Assembly (NCBI RefSeq): GCF_004683905.1
Contig: NZ_CP038438.1
Location: 3,720,001 to 3,784,000 of the forward strand
DNA length: 64,000 nucleotides
Source of the DNA: Pseudomonas fluorescens
GTDB lineage: Bacteria > Pseudomonadota > Gammaproteobacteria > Pseudomonadales > Pseudomonadaceae
Direction: 5' to 3'
The notes below the pieces were generated by a model that searched no databases, was not told the DNA's origin, and worked only from the letters and a program-made list of their open reading frames with translations. Shown here piece after piece: positions 50,395-58,407 of the stretch. The position numbers and the translations under genes were made by a program. Within the stretch, counting starts at the first letter, position 1; each line of letters begins with the position of its first letter.

Positions 50395-51537
50395 ATGGCA
50401 AACGCCTCCAGCACTTACCGGAAGGCACTTGAAGGCCACCAGCAACCGAAAAAGGTTCTGGTGAAAGTCGATCGTGTCACCAAGAAGTTCGACGAAACCA
50501 CGGCAGTGGACGATGTGTCCCTGGAGATCCATCAGGGCGAAATCTTCGCCCTGCTCGGCGGCTCCGGTTCGGGCAAATCGACCCTGCTGCGCATGCTCGC
50601 CGGTTTCGAGCGGCCGACTGAAGGGCGGATTCTGCTCGACGGTGTGGACATCACCGACATGCCGCCGTACGAGCGGCCGATCAACATGATGTTCCAGTCC
50701 TACGCGCTGTTCCCGCACATGACTGTGGCGCAGAACATCGCCTTCGGCCTCAAGCAGGACCGTTTGCCGGCCAGCGAAATCGATGCCCGTGTCGAAGAGA
50801 TGCTGCGCCTGGTGCACATGACCCAATACGCCAAACGCAAACCCCATCAGTTGTCCGGCGGTCAGCGCCAGCGCGTCGCCCTTGCCCGCTCCCTCGCTAA
50901 ACGTCCAAAGCTGTTGCTGCTCGACGAGCCGATGGGCGCGCTGGATAAAAAGCTGCGCTCTCAGATGCAACTGGAACTGGTCGAGATCATCGAGCGCGTC
51001 GGCGTGACCTGCGTGATGGTGACCCACGACCAGGAAGAAGCCATGACCATGGCCGAGCGCATCGCGATCATGCACCTCGGCTGGATCGCCCAGATCGGCA
51101 GCCCGGTCGACATCTATGAAGCACCGGTCAGCCGCATGGTCTGCGAATTCATCGGCAACGTGAACGCCTTCGACGGCACCGTGGTGGAAGACCTTGAAGG
51201 TCACGCGATCATCCACAGCCCGGACCTGCAGCAGAAGATCTACGTCGGCCACGGCGTCAGCACTTCGGTGCAAGACAAGTCGATCACCTACGCGATCCGC
51301 CCGGAAAAAATGCTCGTCAGCACGCTCAAGCCAGAGACCCGCTACAACTGGTCCGAAGGCAAGGTGCATGACATCGCCTACCTCGGCGGCCACTCGGTGT
51401 TCTACGTCGAACTGCCCGGCGGCAAGATCGTCCAGTCGTTCATGGCCAACGCCGAACGCCGTGGCGCGCGTCCGACCTGGGACGACAAGGTCTACGTGTG
51501 GTGGGAAGACGACAGCGGCGTGGTACTGCGCTCATGA
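50395..51537 (+). CDS. potG: polyamine ABC transporter ATP-binding protein
   Basis: A 380-aa ATPase: Walker A LLGGSGSGKST, signature HQLSGGQRQRVALARSL, Walker B KLLLLDEPMGALD, switch VMVTHDQEEAMTMAERI, and a C-terminal TOBE-like domain. The N-terminal extension (MANASSTYRKALEGHQQPKK) is typical of PotG/SpuF. The start at 50395 has TTGGGAGTTTCAC upstream. It leads the potG-potH-potI operon with ATGA overlaps. Confidence 0.92.
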   Translation: MANASSTYRKALEGHQQPKKVLVKVDRVTKKFDETTAVDDVSLEIHQGEIFALLGGSGSGKSTLLRMLAGFERPTEGRILLDGVDITDMPPYERPINMMFQSYALFPHMTVAQNIAFGLKQDRLPASEIDARVEEMLRLVHMTQYAKRKPHQLSGGQRQRVALARSLAKRPKLLLLDEPMGALDKKLRSQMQLELVEIIERVGVTCVMVTHDQEEAMTMAERIAIMHLGWIAQIGSPVDIYEAPVSRMVCEFIGNVNAFDGTVVEDLEGHAIIHSPDLQQKIYVGHGVSTSVQDKSITYAIRPEKMLVSTLKPETRYNWSEGKVHDIAYLGGHSVFYVELPGGKIVQSFMANAERRGARPTWDDKVYVWWEDDSGVVLRS

Positions 51538-52448
51538 GAACCTTCAATCAGCAATTCCTGCGCCTGGTGCCCAGCGGGCGAAAGTTCGTCATCGGCATCC
51601 CGTTCATCTGGCTGTTCCTGTTCTTCATGCTGCCGTTCTTCCTGGTGATGAAGATCAGCTTCTCGGAGGCTGCGCTGTCGATCCCGCCGTACTCGGAGAT
51701 CTACACCTACGCCGAACAGAAATTCCAGCTGATGCTCAACATCGGCAACTACACCATGCTCGGCGAAGACGAGCTGTACCTGTCGGCCTACCTCGGTTCG
51801 CTGAAGGTCGCGGCGCTGAGCACGATGATGTGCCTGGTGATCGGTTTCCCGATGGCCTACGCAATCACCAAGGCGAGCAAGGAAGCGCAAAACGTCCTGC
51901 TGCTGTTGATCATGATGCCGACCTGGACCGCGATCCTGATCCGCGTGTATGCGTGGATGGGCATCCTCAGCAACAACGGTCTGCTCAATGCATTTCTGAT
52001 GTGGACCGGGCTCACCGATCACCCGATCGAGATCCTCAACACCAACACCGCGGTGTATATCGGCGTGGTCTATGCGTACCTGCCATTCATGGTGTTGCCG
52101 CTGTACGCCAACCTGGTGAAACACGACGGCAGCCTGCTGGAAGCCGCGTCGGATCTAGGTTCGAGCAACTTCAACAACTTCTGGAAAATCACCGTGCCGC
52201 TGGCCAAGAACGGCATCATCGCCGGTTGCATGCTGGTGTTCATTCCAGTGGTCGGCGAGTTCGTGATTCCGGAACTGCTGGGTGGCCCGGAGACGCTGAT
52301 GATCGGTCGCGTGCTGTGGCAAGAGTTCTTCAATAACCGCGACTGGCCGGTGGCTTCTGCCCTGGCGGTGGTGATGCTGTTGATCCTGATTGTGCCGATT
52401 CTGCTGTTCAACCGCAGCCAGGCCAAAGAGATGGAGGCACGGGGATGA
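51534..52448 (+). CDS. potH: polyamine ABC transporter permease
   Basis: A 304-aa inner-membrane permease with about six helices. PYSEIYTYAEQKFQLMLNIGNYTML is a PotH-specific periplasmic loop, and the EAA loop is EAASDLGSSNFNNFWKITVPLAKNGIIAG. Its ATG overlaps the potG stop. Confidence 0.93.
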   Translation: MRTFNQQFLRLVPSGRKFVIGIPFIWLFLFFMLPFFLVMKISFSEAALSIPPYSEIYTYAEQKFQLMLNIGNYTMLGEDELYLSAYLGSLKVAALSTMMCLVIGFPMAYAITKASKEAQNVLLLLIMMPTWTAILIRVYAWMGILSNNGLLNAFLMWTGLTDHPIEILNTNTAVYIGVVYAYLPFMVLPLYANLVKHDGSLLEAASDLGSSNFNNFWKITVPLAKNGIIAGCMLVFIPVVGEFVIPELLGGPETLMIGRVLWQEFFNNRDWPVASALAVVMLLILIVPILLFNRSQAKEMEARG

Positions 52449-53320
52449 AACGCTTCGGTTTTTCCAAGTTCATGTTGATCTTCGGCCTGATGTTCATTTA
52501 TCTGCCGATGCTGATTCTGGTGATCTACTCGTTCAACGCCTCGAAACTGGTGACGGTGTGGGGCGGCTGGTCGGTGAAGTGGTACGTCGGCCTGCTCGAC
52601 AACACGCAACTGATGGGCTCGGTGGTGCGCTCGCTGGAAATCGCCTGCTACACCGCGATTGCCGCCGTCGCACTGGGCACCCTCGCCGCCTTCGTCCTGA
52701 CGCGAGTGACGCGCTTCAAGGGTCGCACGCTGTTTGGCGGTCTGGTGACGGCGCCACTGGTAATGCCTGAGGTGATCACCGGTCTGTCGCTGTTGCTGCT
52801 GTTCGTGGCGATGGCGCAACTGATCGGCTGGCCACAGGAGCGTGGCATCGTCACCATCTGGATCGCCCACACCACGTTTTGTGCCGCCTATGTGGCGGTG
52901 GTAGTCTCCGCCCGCCTGCGGGAGCTGGATCTGTCGATCGAAGAAGCCGCGATGGATCTGGGGGCCAAGCCGTTCAAGGTGTTTTTCCTGATCACCATTC
53001 CAATGATCGCGCCGTCGCTGGCAGCGGGCGGGATGATGTCGTTCGCCCTGTCGCTGGATGACCTGGTGCTGGCGAGCTTCGTCTCCGGCCCGGGTTCGAC
53101 CACACTGCCGATGGAAGTGTTCTCGGCGGTGCGTCTGGGCGTGAAGCCTGAGATCAACGCCGTGGCCAGCCTGATTCTGCTCGCGGTGTCGCTGGTGACC
53201 TTCCTGGTCTGGTACTTCGGCCGCAAGGCAGAAGCCAACCGCAAGAAGGCGATTCAGGAAGCGATGGATCAGACGGCGAATGAGGCGTGGCAGCAACCGC
53301 AACGCGCCGCCACTGCTTAA
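52445..53320 (+). CDS. potI: polyamine ABC transporter permease
   Basis: A 291-aa permease, partner of PotH. The EAA loop is EEAAMDLGAKPFKVFFLITIPMIAPSLAAG, and LSLDDLVLASFVSGPGSTTLPMEVFSAVRLG is characteristic of PotI/PotC. Its ATG overlaps the potH stop. A REP pair follows, then the binding-protein gene. Confidence 0.93.
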   Translation: MKRFGFSKFMLIFGLMFIYLPMLILVIYSFNASKLVTVWGGWSVKWYVGLLDNTQLMGSVVRSLEIACYTAIAAVALGTLAAFVLTRVTRFKGRTLFGGLVTAPLVMPEVITGLSLLLLFVAMAQLIGWPQERGIVTIWIAHTTFCAAYVAVVVSARLRELDLSIEEAAMDLGAKPFKVFFLITIPMIAPSLAAGGMMSFALSLDDLVLASFVSGPGSTTLPMEVFSAVRLGVKPEINAVASLILLAVSLVTFLVWYFGRKAEANRKKAIQEAMDQTANEAWQQPQRAATA

Positions 53321-53338
53321 GCAACACCGATGAACACT

Positions 53339-53487
53339 GTGGCGAGGGGATTCATCCCCGATGGGTCGCGAAGCGGCCCCAAGCCAAGCACTTGCGGTGT
53401 AACAGGAACACCGCATGCAATGGTTTGGCGACTGCTTCGCAGCCGATCAGGGATAAATCCCCTCACCACAGCAAGCTCCCTCGCCAC
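53339..53487. repeat. composite REP cluster
   Basis: Begins with gtggcgaggggattcatccc and ends with gcaagctccctcgccac, with a gataaatcccctcaccac arm just before the end. Arms of two classes are joined, so it is a composite of the 2826 class and the 34938 class. Confidence 0.78.
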
Positions 53488-53542
53488 AGGTTTTACGTAC
53501 ACCCGGTTTGGGTTTTTGAATAAAAAGAATGGAGTTTCACCG

Positions 53543-54640
53543 ATGAAAATGTTTGGCAGGACTCTGCTGACACTGTCCTTAATGGGCGCAATCGCCACGG
53601 GCGTCCAGGCCAACGACAAGGTGCTGCGTGTTTACAACTGGTCCGATTACATCGCGCCGGACACCGTCAAGAAGTTCGAAGACGAGACCGGCATCCAGGT
53701 GACCTACGACGTGTTCGACAGCAACGAGACCCTCGAGGCGCGTTTGCTGGCGGGCAAATCCGGTTACGACATCGTCGTGCCGTCCAACAGTTTCCTGGCC
53801 AAGCAGATCAAGGCCGGGGTCTATCAGCCACTGGACAAATCGAAGCTGTCGAACTGGAAAAATCTCAACCCGGTGCTGCTGAAAAACGCCTCCGCCAGTG
53901 ATCCGGACAACGCTCACGCGTTCCCGTACATGTGGGGCTCGATCGGCATCGGCTACAACCCGGACAAGGTCAAGGAAGTGCTCGGCGCCAAGGCCCCGAC
54001 CAACTCCTGGGACTTGCTGTTCAAGCCGGAAAACGCCGAGAAGCTGAAAGCCTGCGGCATCAGCTTCCTCGACTCGCCGACCGAAATGATCCCGGCCGCC
54101 CTGCACTATCTGGGCTACCCGGTGAACGACAAGGACAAGGCGCACATCCTCGAAGCCGAAGCACTGTTCATGAAGATCCGCCCGTACGTGGCGTACTTCC
54201 ATTCCTCGAAGTACATCTCGGACCTGGCCAACGGCAATATCTGCGTGGCGGTCGGTTACTCCGGTGACGTGCTGCAGGCCAAGGCCCGTGCGGTGGAAGC
54301 CGGCAACAAAGTGCAGATCGATTACAGCATTCCGAAGGAAGGCGCCGGCAGTTTCTACGACATGGTCGCGATCCCGCGCGATGCGGCGAACGTCGAGAAC
54401 GCCTACCTGTTCATGAACTTCCTGATGCGCCCGGATATCATCGCCGAGATCACCAACAGCAACGGCTACAGCAACGCCAACTCGGCGGCGACGCCACTGG
54501 TGGACGAAGCGATCCGCAACGATCCGGGTTCGTATCCATCGCAGGCGGTAATGGCGACGTTGTATGCGGTGCCGGATCAGCCGATTGCCACCCAGCGGAT
54601 CATGACTCGCGGCTGGACCCGGGTGAAGCTCGGTAAATAA
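53543..54640 (+). CDS. potF: polyamine ABC transporter periplasmic binding protein
   Basis: A 365-aa protein with signal peptide MKMFGRTLLTLSLMGAIATGVQA. The mature part shows the PotF/SpuD pattern: LRVYNWSDYIAPDTVKKFEDETGIQVTYDVFDSNETLEARLLAGKSGYDIVVPSN and VAVGYSGDVLQAKARA, containing residues that line the polyamine pocket. The gene comes after the permeases rather than before them. A ribosome site AATGGAGTTTCACC precedes the ATG. Confidence 0.93.
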   Translation: MKMFGRTLLTLSLMGAIATGVQANDKVLRVYNWSDYIAPDTVKKFEDETGIQVTYDVFDSNETLEARLLAGKSGYDIVVPSNSFLAKQIKAGVYQPLDKSKLSNWKNLNPVLLKNASASDPDNAHAFPYMWGSIGIGYNPDKVKEVLGAKAPTNSWDLLFKPENAEKLKACGISFLDSPTEMIPAALHYLGYPVNDKDKAHILEAEALFMKIRPYVAYFHSSKYISDLANGNICVAVGYSGDVLQAKARAVEAGNKVQIDYSIPKEGAGSFYDMVAIPRDAANVENAYLFMNFLMRPDIIAEITNSNGYSNANSAATPLVDEAIRNDPGSYPSQAVMATLYAVPDQPIATQRIMTRGWTRVKLGK

Positions 54641-54652
54641 CCGAATAACCCT

Positions 54653-54740
54653 GTAGGAGTGAGCCTGCTCGCGATGGCGGTATGTCAGGCAGCAATGATG
54701 CTGAATGTGCCGACGTCATCGCGAGCAGGCTCACTCCTAC
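54653..54740. repeat. REPIN (GTAGGAGTGAGCCTGCTCGCGA class)
   Basis: Inverted arms gtaggagtgagcctgctcgc and gcgagcaggctcactcctac, 12 bp after the potF stop. Confidence 0.88.
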
Positions 54741-54857
54741 AGTGGGTCTGTGTTGTGACACAAAGAACTGATAGTTTTCCGTTCACGCAGCGCCTTACCA
54801 CCGCTGCACCCTGCAATGAACGGCCTCACCTGGCTCCCTCGGCTCAGGTGAATTTCA

Positions 54858-54880
54858 GGCGCCCTCGGGCGCCTTTTTTT
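54858..54880 (+). terminator. intrinsic terminator
   Basis: Stem ggcgccc/gggcgcc, 2-nt loop and seven T. It closes the potF side against convergent thpR. Confidence 0.9.
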
Positions 54881-54886
54881 CTGCGC

Positions 54887-55426
54887 TCAATTCAATGGCC
54901 AATCCTGCAGGATTCGATAGCGACCCTTGTGCGATTCGAACAAGGCAAAGCGCTCGGCGCGCAGGAAAAACTCCGGCGGCGTAGTGGCCTCCGGCGCCTC
55001 TGTTCGATAGTCACGGGCCAGGGTCAGGTGCGGGCGAAACTCGCGAGGTGATTCTTCAAAGCCGAACGGCAGCATCGCCTGCTCCAGCGCATACACCAGG
55101 CGCAACAAACCCGGCGGGGCCTGCTCCGGCGCCAAAGACAGAATTCCGGCCCGATGCCAGACCTGCAGACGATCCAGCGCAATCCGTAACGGCTCACCCG
55201 GCGTGCGCACCTTGCCAGCGGCTTCGCAGACTTCATGGATCTGCGCCAGCGGTACGGCACCGAGAAACAGCAGCGTCAGGTGAAAGTTATCCGCCGGCAC
55301 CGCTTTGCCGGTGCGCAACCCCAGCTCGCCGCGCCACTGGGCAATGGCCTTGCGTTGCGGTGGCGGGCAGTCGAGGGCAAAAAACAGTCGCTTGAACGGT
55401 TCATCCCTGCGCGCATCATCGGTCAT
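54887..55426 (-). CDS. thpR: RNA 2',3'-cyclic phosphodiesterase (2H superfamily)
   Basis: A 179-aa protein of the LigT/ThpR family. The two catalytic H-x-T/S-x motifs are NFHLTLLFLG and RPHLTLARDY. RLFFALDCPP is the typical start. It hydrolyses 2',3'-cyclic phosphates on RNA ends; the physiological role is not established. Confidence 0.9.
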   Translation of the reverse strand: MTDDARRDEPFKRLFFALDCPPPQRKAIAQWRGELGLRTGKAVPADNFHLTLLFLGAVPLAQIHEVCEAAGKVRTPGEPLRIALDRLQVWHRAGILSLAPEQAPPGLLRLVYALEQAMLPFGFEESPREFRPHLTLARDYRTEAPEATTPPEFFLRAERFALFESHKGRYRILQDWPLN

Positions 55427-55531
55427 GGCCCTGCTCCTTCGCTCGTCGATCAGCCGATTCTACACAGGCTCCTCTGACGACTGGCGACACCCGGCTATAG
55501 TTCAAGGATTGCCATCGAACCGGAGGTCGCC

Positions 55532-55726
55532 ATGCGCGAGATCCTCAGCAAAGAACCGTGGTGGGCCCAGCCACCCAGCCCAGGGCAGGATGAAACCGAG
55601 CTGGAATGGGGCTGGCTAGTGCATTACAGCGAAGGTGAACCGCGTTTCGAATTCGTCCGCGAACGGCCAACGGAAGAGCAAATCCGCAACCGCAAAAGCT
55701 GCCGGATAACCCCCTCCCCAGAGTGA
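55532..55726 (+). CDS. small hypothetical protein
   Basis: A 64-aa acidic protein, MREILSKEPWWAQPPSPGQD..., with several tryptophans and no signal or helix membrane segment. CGGAGGTCGCC upstream is a strong ribosome site. No family is recognised. Confidence 0.65.
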   Translation: MREILSKEPWWAQPPSPGQDETELEWGWLVHYSEGEPRFEFVRERPTEEQIRNRKSCRITPSPE

Positions 55727-55784
55727 TCACCCTCCCACACTGGATTTGTGGCGTGCCCATGATCGTCGCCATCCGCAAAACCCT

Positions 55785-55873
55785 GTGGGAGCGTGGCTTG
55801 CCCGCGAAGAGGCCGGCACATTTTGCAAACCCGCTGACTGACACACCGCCATCGCGAGCAGGCTCACTCCTAC
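55785..55873. repeat. hybrid REPIN (arms of two classes)
   Basis: The left arm is GTGGGAGCGTGGCTTGCCCG (a derivative of the GTGGGAGCGGG class). The right arm is TCGCGAGCAGGCTCACTCCT (GTAGGAGTGAGCC class). The arms pair only partly. Confidence 0.8.
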
Positions 55874-55890
55874 ACGGAATCTGGTGAGTT

Positions 55891-56244
55891 TCAGGCTTCA
55901 AGAATGTTCTTGAAGCCCCCAAAGATCATCCGCTGCCCATCAAACCCCATTGGGTTGACGTCCGGTTGCATGCGCGGGTCGTCCATCATCTTTGCCATGC
56001 CGGCATCGCGGGTGGCTTTGTCGGGCCAGATCAGCCAGCCGGACGACACCGTCTCGCCGTCCTTGAGTTTTACCGCCATCGGGAATGACGTGACTTTGCC
56101 GTCCGGCACGTCATCGCCCCAGCACTGAACCACCTCCTTCGCTCCGTATTCCTTGAACAGTTTCGCGGCGATCTCACAGTGTTTTTTGTACTGTTCGCGA
56201 TTGGCATTCGGCACGGGTGCTACAAAAATATCGATGTAAGCCAT
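55891..56244 (-). CDS. DUF1428 family protein
   Basis: A 117-aa cytoplasmic protein: MAYIDIFVAPVPNANREQYKKHCE, YGAKEVVQCWGDDVPDGKVTSFPMAVKLKDGETVSSGWLIWPDK and MDDPRMQPDVNPMGFDGQRMIFGGFK match the DUF1428 (YbaA-like) family. The fold is ferredoxin-like; function is unknown. The start at 56244 lies 2 bp after the stop of the lipoprotein gene, so they form an operon. Confidence 0.88.
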   Translation of the reverse strand: MAYIDIFVAPVPNANREQYKKHCEIAAKLFKEYGAKEVVQCWGDDVPDGKVTSFPMAVKLKDGETVSSGWLIWPDKATRDAGMAKMMDDPRMQPDVNPMGFDGQRMIFGGFKNILEA

Positions 56245-56246
56245 GA

Positions 56247-57326
56247 TCACTCTCCTTGCACGTTGGGTTCGATCTGCCGGGTAGTCGATTGCGGCGGCCG
56301 CCATTCGACACGATTCACGCCCTGCCCGACCGACGGTTGTTCGCCCCCGCCAAGGCTGCCCTCGACCTGCCCGGCGATATGCAGGGTTCCGGCCATGACC
56401 CCGGTGGTCGGGTTCTGCAGCAATTTCGCCCAGGCCTTGTCGAACGTGCTGCCCAGGCTGCTGCGAATCAGCGCTTCGCTGTCGGGCCGGTCGTTGGCCT
56501 GGATGATCGCGCGGATGCCCGCCACACCGATCGAGATCACCCCGCCGACCAACTTGCCCGCCGCAGCCGCCACGGCACTGGCCGCCCCGCGCGGAGCCAT
56601 TTCCGCCTCCATCCGCTGGCTGGCGCGTTTGGCCACGGGGGCCATGCCGGCGTCGGTCGAAGCGATGCCTTTGCTGCCGCCTTCGGTGTGGATCTTGTCG
56701 ATCAACGCGGCATACGCCGGCAAGGTGTTCAGCGGCTCAGTGCTGATGACCTGATAGAGCGACGCATCCCGCGCCGGCGGCGGGCCGAGGGCAATCGCCG
56801 GGACCTTTTGCAGACGCCCGTTGAGCTGGGCCACCGGCACACCATAACGCTGGGCGATGAGCGGCATCTGCTGGGCCATCAGTTGCGCGTAGAACGCCGT
56901 GGCCTGACCGAGGATCGCGTCCGGATCGATCTCCACCGCCACCGGTTCCAGCACTCTTTCCTGATATTGCTCAAGCAGATAGCTCGCCAGGCGCTTGGCC
57001 GACGCATCCTGCTCGCCGCCGGCACTGATGGTGTACCAACTGACCTTCATCGACAGCCATTCCTGGGTCCAGTAGCTGCTGAACCACGGAATGAAATTTT
57101 CTTCAGTTTGCTGATAGACGCGAGTGCGCCAATGTTCCATCGAGCCACGGGCAAATACTTTGACTTGCTCGGTGGATTGCTGCGAGGCGCTGACGATGTC
57201 GCGGTCGATCTGCTGCCAGGTCGCCTGCGATACCACCACCGCTCGCGGCGCCACCGGGGCCCGCGCCGAGGAGGCACAGCCAGCCAGCAGACACAGTGCG
57301 GCGAGGCTCAGCGCACGCAGGTTCAC
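56247..57326 (-). CDS. hypothetical lipoprotein
   Basis: A 359-aa protein with a lipobox (LSLAALCLLAGC, Cys about residue 16). The start is GTG at 57326, after AAGGACTCCACC; the upstream frame runs into a REPIN. The body contains VKVSWYTISAGGEQDASAKRLASYLLEQYQERVLEPV and a Gly/Ala-rich membrane-like segment GKLVGGVISIGVAGIRAIIQAND. No family is recognised. It is probably outer-membrane attached and co-transcribed with the DUF1428 gene. Confidence 0.78.
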   Translation of the reverse strand: MNLRALSLAALCLLAGCASSARAPVAPRAVVVSQATWQQIDRDIVSASQQSTEQVKVFARGSMEHWRTRVYQQTEENFIPWFSSYWTQEWLSMKVSWYTISAGGEQDASAKRLASYLLEQYQERVLEPVAVEIDPDAILGQATAFYAQLMAQQMPLIAQRYGVPVAQLNGRLQKVPAIALGPPPARDASLYQVISTEPLNTLPAYAALIDKIHTEGGSKGIASTDAGMAPVAKRASQRMEAEMAPRGAASAVAAAAGKLVGGVISIGVAGIRAIIQANDRPDSEALIRSSLGSTFDKAWAKLLQNPTTGVMAGTLHIAGQVEGSLGGGEQPSVGQGVNRVEWRPPQSTTRQIEPNVQGE

Positions 57327-57437
57327 GGTGGTGGAGTCCTTGAATGGAGGAAAACAGATTTGAGTATAGGTGCGGGTATTGGGCCATTTGTCGTTTGTGG
57401 CCGGACGGGCGCTCTCACTTTGAAATGCGTTCCCCCT

Positions 57438-57524
57438 GTGGGAGCGGGCTTGCTCGCGAAAGCGGTGGGTCAGCCATGAAGATGTTGGCTGTGCCGGCCC
57501 CTTCGCGAGCAAGCCCGCTCCCAC
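57438..57524. repeat. REPIN
   Basis: Canonical inverted GTGGGAGCGGGCTTGCTCGC arms in the divergent gap between the lipoprotein gene and the gene at 57642. The remaining ~230 bp of that gap show no gene. Confidence 0.88.
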
Positions 57525-57641
57525 AGGGGGAAGCATCAACCATCAACGCCGTCGATATTCACCATCGCCACGATTGCCTTCCGCCCGCCGCCCGGCGAAG
57601 GCACGATTCACCCATCCGAGACGCAACGAGGAGTACCCATC

Positions 57642-57914
57642 ATGATTCGCACCATCACCCTCTCCGTGAGCTTCCCGGTGTTCGGCAGCAACTACTACGA
57701 CCAGCAAGTCGTCTCGCGCAAGACCCAGGCGCTGCTGTTCAACGAAGATTTCGACGATGTGCTGATGCCCGCCGCGAGCAATCATTTCAGCAATGAAGTG
57801 GTCGGCATCAACGATCAGTTCCGCTTTCTGAGCGACATACTCGCCACCCATTTGCTGGATCTCGAGGCCACCGCGCCTGCGCACTCCAGCGTCCGGGCGA
57901 GCGCTCATTTTTAA
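57642..57914 (+). CDS. small hypothetical protein
   Basis: A 90-aa protein, MIRTITLSVSFPVFGSNYYDQQ..., without a signal peptide cleavage motif. A terminator follows 7 bp after the stop, and GAGGAGTACCCATC precedes the ATG. No family is recognised. Confidence 0.68.
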   Translation: MIRTITLSVSFPVFGSNYYDQQVVSRKTQALLFNEDFDDVLMPAASNHFSNEVVGINDQFRFLSDILATHLLDLEATAPAHSSVRASAHF

Positions 57915-57921
57915 TCGACGA

Positions 57922-57950
57922 GGGCGTTCCCGTTGCGGGAACGCCCTTTT
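57922..57950 (+). terminator. intrinsic terminator
   Basis: Perfect 10-bp stem gggcgttccc/gggaacgccc, 5-nt loop and four T, between convergent genes. Confidence 0.88.
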
Positions 57951-57959
57951 GATTTCTAC

Positions 57960-58166
57960 TCAGTCATCGTCGCGATCACGATAGTAACGACGCCCGTCGC
58001 GACGACCATCGTCGCGGTCATCCCAACGCCGGTCATGGTCGTAATAGCGACCGTGATCACGGTCGTAATGTCGTCCGTGGCGATGATCATCATCAAAGTC
58101 CGCCACACAGCCAGCCAGCAAAAAAGCGGCGGATATCGTCAACAGCAAGGTTGTTGCACGCTTCAT
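57960..58166 (-). CDS. small Asp/Arg/His-rich lipoprotein
   Basis: A 68-aa protein with a lipobox (TISAAFLLAGC, Cys 20). The rest is almost all Asp, Arg, His and Tyr (repeated DRDHGRYYDHD-type blocks), which could bind metal ions or be disordered. No family is recognised. Confidence 0.7.
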   Translation of the reverse strand: MKRATTLLLTISAAFLLAGCVADFDDDHRHGRHYDRDHGRYYDHDRRWDDRDDGRRDGRRYYRDRDDD

Positions 58167-58407
58167 TCAAACTTCCCTAACACCAAGGTCTTGACCACGG
58201 AACGGCTGTCTCTGCCCGCGCCTTCAGGACGCAGTGCGCGCAGCCGCTGATACGACCGGACAAAAGGACTTTGATTCACTGCCCGACCACGACCGTTGAT
58301 CGGCCCGCCGCCAGCATCCGGGCAGCGGCGAAATGCCACCTATACTGCTGCTTACCGACACCCACGCAACGGATCTGCGCCTCGATAACAACAAGCAGAG
58401 GTGGACC

